Positions 17,911-20,351 of a DNA stretch of 20,351 nucleotides are shown in pieces (position 1 is the stretch's first letter; the number at the start of each line of letters is the position of its first letter). A program made the translations under genes and the position numbers. The notes beneath the pieces are model-generated. The model was not told where the DNA came from. It did no database searches and saw only the letters and a list, made by a program, of their open reading frames with translations. Origin of the DNA: a virus. Location of the stretch: IMG/VR virus record IMGVR_UViG_3300021368_001153, positions 1-20,351 of that record, one strand, 5' to 3'.

Positions 17911-18704
17911 GAGATCACTTCAAAGGAACTAATATATTTGATCTTGGCACAGAAGAGAAAATCTCTTATGCTAAGGTTATTCCATACAAATATGCAACGA
18001 TTGCATCTCCTTTAGTAGCTGATGCATGTGTAGATCCATTGAAAACATTTGCATCAAAGTTTACAAATCCTGCTGAACAGTTTGCTGGGTTGAAAACATA
18101 TACCAGTGTTGATGGTTCTGAACTCTATGGTTATGAGATCACCCTTAACAATATTCCTTACGTTGGATTTGAACCATTTGATGGTTTGTATGGTGATGAA
18201 CCAGCAGAATTAAAGTCTCTTAGAGAAAGAGGTGTGCCTATTGTAGTTCACTCTGTATACTTTACTGCTGATGGTAACATCAAATACTTTGGTGTAAAGA
18301 TTCAAACTAAAGATTTACCAACTGTAAGTGAATTTGCCAATAGAGATGGTTTTGAAAAGATCAGATCATCTGTCATTAGTCATAGAGGTATCTTTCCAGG
18401 CAAGTATTGGTTTGATCTAACTGACAGTTCTAAATTTTCACTCTCTGTTATTGATGGTGTTCCTATTCAGATTGCATCTCATGATGTATATGCTGGTAGA
18501 GATGAAGTATATTATAGAAAACAAAAGACAGCATTGTATGCACAACTATTGAGTGATGAGGTAATTACTCAGGATGAGCATGATTACATTCTCACTTCAT
18601 CTCCTAGAATGCAACAAACTATGTTGAAATTCCTTTGGGATGGAAACACTATCGTAAAGAGAGAACTTGATAGTGTATGTGTACATGAGTATGAAGACAT
18701 CTAA
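17907..18704 (+). CDS. Unrecognised 265-residue protein within the oxygenase cluster
   Basis: The family of this protein was not recognised. The start is taken as ATG 17907, which overlaps the previous TGA; an in-frame TTG at 17889 is possible but less likely. The predicted protein begins MRDHFKGTNIFDLGTEEK and is a soluble alpha/beta-looking protein with no signal or membrane segment. Notable stretches are YGYEITLNNIPYVGFEPFDG, GVPIVVHSVYFTADGNIKYF and HDVYAGRDEVYYRKQKTALY. The HxD-like 'SHDVY' and scattered histidines do not form the dioxygenase pattern with a following distal His-Arg pair, so I do not call it a fifth oxygenase. Both ends overlap oxygenase genes (ATGA in, TAATG out), so it is almost certainly co-expressed with them and may be a partner or a related virion/assembly factor. 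Confidence 0.6.
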   Translation: MRDHFKGTNIFDLGTEEKISYAKVIPYKYATIASPLVADACVDPLKTFASKFTNPAEQFAGLKTYTSVDGSELYGYEITLNNIPYVGFEPFDGLYGDEPAELKSLRERGVPIVVHSVYFTADGNIKYFGVKIQTKDLPTVSEFANRDGFEKIRSSVISHRGIFPGKYWFDLTDSSKFSLSVIDGVPIQIASHDVYAGRDEVYYRKQKTALYAQLLSDEVITQDEHDYILTSSPRMQQTMLKFLWDGNTIVKRELDSVCVHEYEDI

Positions 18705-19330
18705 TGGCAACTACGATCTTTGAGTATAATACTAAGTTACCTGATGAAATTGTAGATCGTATTATAAAAGATACAGATAATCTATCTTTGCAATCTGCAA
18801 AGGTTCATCGTCCTGATACTCTCAAGGACGGTAACATGCCTAGCAGGAGGAACTCTTACTGTGCTTATTTTAATACTGATGACTCTTGGATAGGAGCATT
18901 CATATGGTATTACGTGATGAAAGCAAATCGTCAAAACTTTTTGTATGACATCACATGTTATGATGGCGAAAACATTCAGTATACCGTGTATGAAGAGGGA
19001 CAGTTCTATGGTTGGCACCCAGATCAACACTTATATACAGAATTCACACCAAAGTCTAAACCTAGTTCAAAATACTCTGAGTTAGATAAACACGTTCAAC
19101 AACAGTGTGAGTATACTAGGAAACTATCATTCTCTCTACAGTTATCACACCCAGATGAATATGAGGGTGGAGAGTTGCAATTTCTTGATGCTGGATTATT
19201 GAGAGAAGCACCAAAGGAACGTGGTCAGTTAATTATATTTGATAGTAGAGTATTGCATAGGGTTCGTAAAGTCAAGTCTGGCACGAGAAAATCAATCGTA
19301 GGATGGGTCGTTGGTCCACGCTGGAAATAA
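18704..19330 (+). CDS. PKHD-like 2OG-Fe(II) oxygenase (fourth of four)
   Basis: This 208-residue protein has a clear prolyl-hydroxylase-like core. VYEEGQFYGWHPDQH supplies H105-x-D107, LSFSLQLSHPDEYEGGELQF (141-160) matches the DEYEGGEL strand also seen in the second oxygenase, and GQLIIFDSRVLHRV gives the distal H185. R195, ten residues on, completes the 2OG site. The roughly 30-residue loop between the HxD motif and the core strand (about 110-138, Lys/Ser/Gln-rich) is longer than in the second oxygenase and could shape the substrate site. The start overlaps the previous stop by one base (TAATG). It is the last gene of the tightly packed block; the next gene is preceded by a promoter. Confidence 0.87.
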   Translation: MATTIFEYNTKLPDEIVDRIIKDTDNLSLQSAKVHRPDTLKDGNMPSRRNSYCAYFNTDDSWIGAFIWYYVMKANRQNFLYDITCYDGENIQYTVYEEGQFYGWHPDQHLYTEFTPKSKPSSKYSELDKHVQQQCEYTRKLSFSLQLSHPDEYEGGELQFLDAGLLREAPKERGQLIIFDSRVLHRVRKVKSGTRKSIVGWVVGPRWK

Positions 19331-19331
19331 C

Positions 19332-19360
19332 TTGACAACCCCTGCTACCTGTGCTATTGT
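19332..19360 (+). promoter_or_regulatory. Sigma70-type promoter TTGACA-N17-TATTGT
   Basis: In the 53-base gap between the fourth oxygenase and the DUF4385 gene, a perfect -35 (TTGACA, 19332-19337) is followed by exactly 17 bases and a -10-like TATTGT (19355-19360). Transcription would begin around 19367, leaving only about 16 bases before the TTG start. This host-RNA-polymerase type of promoter is characteristic of early phage genes and contrasts with the late-type elements expected for the fibre block. Confidence 0.65.
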
Positions 19361-19383
19361 TGCAAAGCGTCGGTTGAACACCC

Positions 19384-19938
19384 TTGCTTGAATTTTGTTA
19401 TGAACTTCCCTATGAGGAACTTGATTTTACAGATAATGACACTCGCCCGCTCTATCGGATCGGAAGAGGGGAACAAGGGGTTCTACTGGTGCGCCCTTAT
19501 ACTAACGACATTTGTGCTCATTGGCGTTTTGTAGATGAACCTACTGCTCGCGACTCTTCTGCTAAGATATACCAAATGTTCCTTGGATTTAAAACCCAAA
19601 GAGACTTCATTGGTATGGACATGGCGAGGAAATTCCTGGAAATGGGTTTTACGAGAGCCCGTAGGTATGCTAATCATGCCAGTGGACGGAAGTACGATGA
19701 AGTTTCTGGTGAGACCAGACCCCAAGAGAAAGATTGGCGAACCAATGAAAAGTCCAAAGCTGCTGCCGTATTTAAAAAGGTTAGAGACTTGGCTGCCTAT
19801 GATGAAACCTACCAACAAATGAGACGTGAATGGAGATCTAATGAAAGTTCCTACGCAACCCGAGTTGACGCACTTGCAAATACAAGCAATGTTACGCGAT
19901 CACGATATTCCAGAAGATCAACTAAAATACATCGGTGA
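19384..19938 (+). CDS. DUF4385 family protein, TTG start
   Basis: This 184-residue protein carries the DUF4385 pattern. LPYEELDF (8-15), YRIGRGEQGVLLVRPY (24-39), HWRF (46-49) and DFIGMDMARKFLEMGFTRAR (74-93), followed by RYANH and GRKYD, are the conserved signatures. The family is frequent in cyanophages and some bacteria and has no established function. The conserved N-terminus begins immediately after the TTG, an in-frame TGA lies at 19375-19377, and the next in-frame ATG is far inside the core, so TTG 19384 is the best start. The last ~45 residues (Arg/Ser/Asn-rich) are outside the core. Codon use shifts here to CGC, CGG, CCC and GGG codons that are rare in the fibre genes, in keeping with a different expression class. 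Confidence 0.8.
   Translation: MLEFCYELPYEELDFTDNDTRPLYRIGRGEQGVLLVRPYTNDICAHWRFVDEPTARDSSAKIYQMFLGFKTQRDFIGMDMARKFLEMGFTRARRYANHASGRKYDEVSGETRPQEKDWRTNEKSKAAAVFKKVRDLAAYDETYQQMRREWRSNESSYATRVDALANTSNVTRSRYSRRSTKIHR
19832..19835 (+). promoter_or_regulatory. Ribosome binding site GGAG deciding the next start
   Basis: GGAG sits five bases before the ATG at 19841. This favours ATG 19841 over the in-frame GTG at 19826 as the start of the overlapping small gene. Confidence 0.5.
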
Positions 19939-20119
19939 TCGTGTCTATCCTGAGGACTATCAAGCACACCCAGAATATCATGGACAAACTATGCCATGGT
20001 ATCTTGTAGGTGGTGAGCATGAGGTGCCAGTTTGTGACATTGCATCAATTGACCGTGTGGACGAAGATGATTGCGTTCCTGAGAACGATGGGTGGGGACC
20101 TGCTGGTCCTCCTCAATAA
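19841..20119 (+). CDS. Small acidic hypothetical protein overlapping DUF4385 gene
   Basis: This 92-residue protein begins MKVPTQPELTHLQIQAMLRD and continues HDIPEDQLKYIGDRVYPEDY, ending in an acidic Pro/Gly tail (RVDEDDCVPENDGWGPAGPP). The family was not recognised. It has a GGAG ribosome site and overlaps the DUF4385 gene by 98 bases in another frame. The overlap corresponds to the non-conserved tail of DUF4385, so either gene could be the one under constraint there. The N-terminal 'LTHLQIQAMLRDHDIPEDQL' looks like a short helix-turn-helix-like or UBA-like helical start, but this is too weak to assign a function. It is probably an early-type small phage protein. Confidence 0.6.
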   Translation: MKVPTQPELTHLQIQAMLRDHDIPEDQLKYIGDRVYPEDYQAHPEYHGQTMPWYLVGGEHEVPVCDIASIDRVDEDDCVPENDGWGPAGPPQ

Positions 20120-20130
20120 TAAAGAAATCA

Positions 20131-20165
20131 TTAGATTGTCTGGGTTTCCTGTTAAAACAATCTAA
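20131..20165 (+). terminator. Perfect 9-bp inverted repeat after the small gene
   Basis: TTAGATTGT (20131-20139) and ACAATCTAA (20157-20165) are perfect inverted copies separated by 17 bases. They lie in the 72-base gap after the small gene's stop. The stem is AT-rich and no T-run follows on the plus strand, so an efficient intrinsic terminator is doubtful. An RNA-processing hairpin or a protein-binding site is equally possible. Confidence 0.35.
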
Positions 20166-20191
20166 AATACTATCACCTACGCTAAGATCAA

Positions 20192-20351
20192 ATGGAATGG
20201 GACACAAGCAAACAAGAGAAACGCAAAGACGCTTTCTTCATCTTTTATGAGAGTGTTCTCAAACCAGACCATGAACTGCGACAAGACGCACATGATCAGA
20301 AATGCTACCATGAATTACTTGAGTGGCGTGGTGAGATCATTGCTTATCTTG
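20192..20351 (+). CDS. Start of an unrecognised gene, cut by window end
   Basis: An ATG at 20192 opens a frame that stays open to the last base, giving 53 residues: MEWDTSKQEKRKDAFFIFYE, then a Glu/Asp/His-rich helical stretch ending LLEWRGEIIAYL. A weak AAGA site precedes it. The family was not recognised. Because it follows the promoter at 19332 in the same direction it may be in the same early-type unit. Confidence 0.5.
   Translation, partial: MEWDTSKQEKRKDAFFIFYESVLKPDHELRQDAHDQKCYHELLEWRGEIIAYL

Noticed and set aside
18478-18492. SHDVY in the unknown gene as a fifth oxygenase iron site
   Set aside because: No following distal His and Arg in the expected arrangement and no core-strand pattern are visible.
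20120-20191. tRNA-like fold in the gap with the inverted repeat
   Set aside because: Only a single 9-bp stem is present; there is no cloverleaf, T-loop or anticodon arm.

Overview
The window looks like part of the genome of a T4-like myovirus of marine cyanobacteria (a Synechococcus or Prochlorococcus cyanophage). The evidence is a dense array of plus-strand genes with almost no intergenic DNA, AT-rich codon choice, a giant modular virion fibre protein with a T4-like fibre C-terminus (ending GWWLMEI), several phage tail-collar proteins, a cluster of 2-oxoglutarate/Fe(II) oxygenases and a DUF4385 protein. The assignment is from recognised protein patterns only; no search was run. No integrase, transposase, tRNA, rRNA or CRISPR array is visible.

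Layout. (1) 2-8857: the 3' part of a giant structural protein of at least 2951 residues. The reading frame is open to the first base of the window, so the true start lies upstream. It holds tandem alpha-helical-looking repeats, beta-rich repeats, a conserved cyanophage module and a T4-like fibre C-terminal domain. (2) 8861-15118: three consecutive fibre/adhesin proteins that each carry a tail-collar domain, two His-x-His motifs and the same type of C-terminal tail (…Y-[IL]-I-[KR]…aromatic). The third also has a large glycine-rich N-terminal region and four Ig-like repeats. (3) 15143-19330: six tightly packed genes. Four are 2OG-Fe(II) oxygenases with recognisable catalytic residues, one is a tail-fibre-assembly-chaperone-like protein, and one is an unrecognised 265-residue protein. 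(4) 19331-20351: a different block, opened by a good sigma70-type promoter (TTGACA-N17-TATTGT) and a TTG-started DUF4385 gene. A small gene overlapping its 3' end, a short stem-loop, and the start of a gene cut by the window edge follow.

Working together: blocks 1-2 encode the distal, host-contacting parts of the virion. The close linkage of fibre genes, an assembly-chaperone-like gene and four different 2OG-Fe(II) oxygenases suggests that the oxygenases may modify fibre/adhesin proteins (or host surface or phage substrates) late in infection. The fibre proteins' paired HxH motifs are the kind that bind metal in T4 gp12 and gp37 trimers, so an iron link between the two blocks is possible. Both ideas are inference. 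Block 4 differs in codon choice and promoter type and probably belongs to a separate, earlier-expressed transcription unit.
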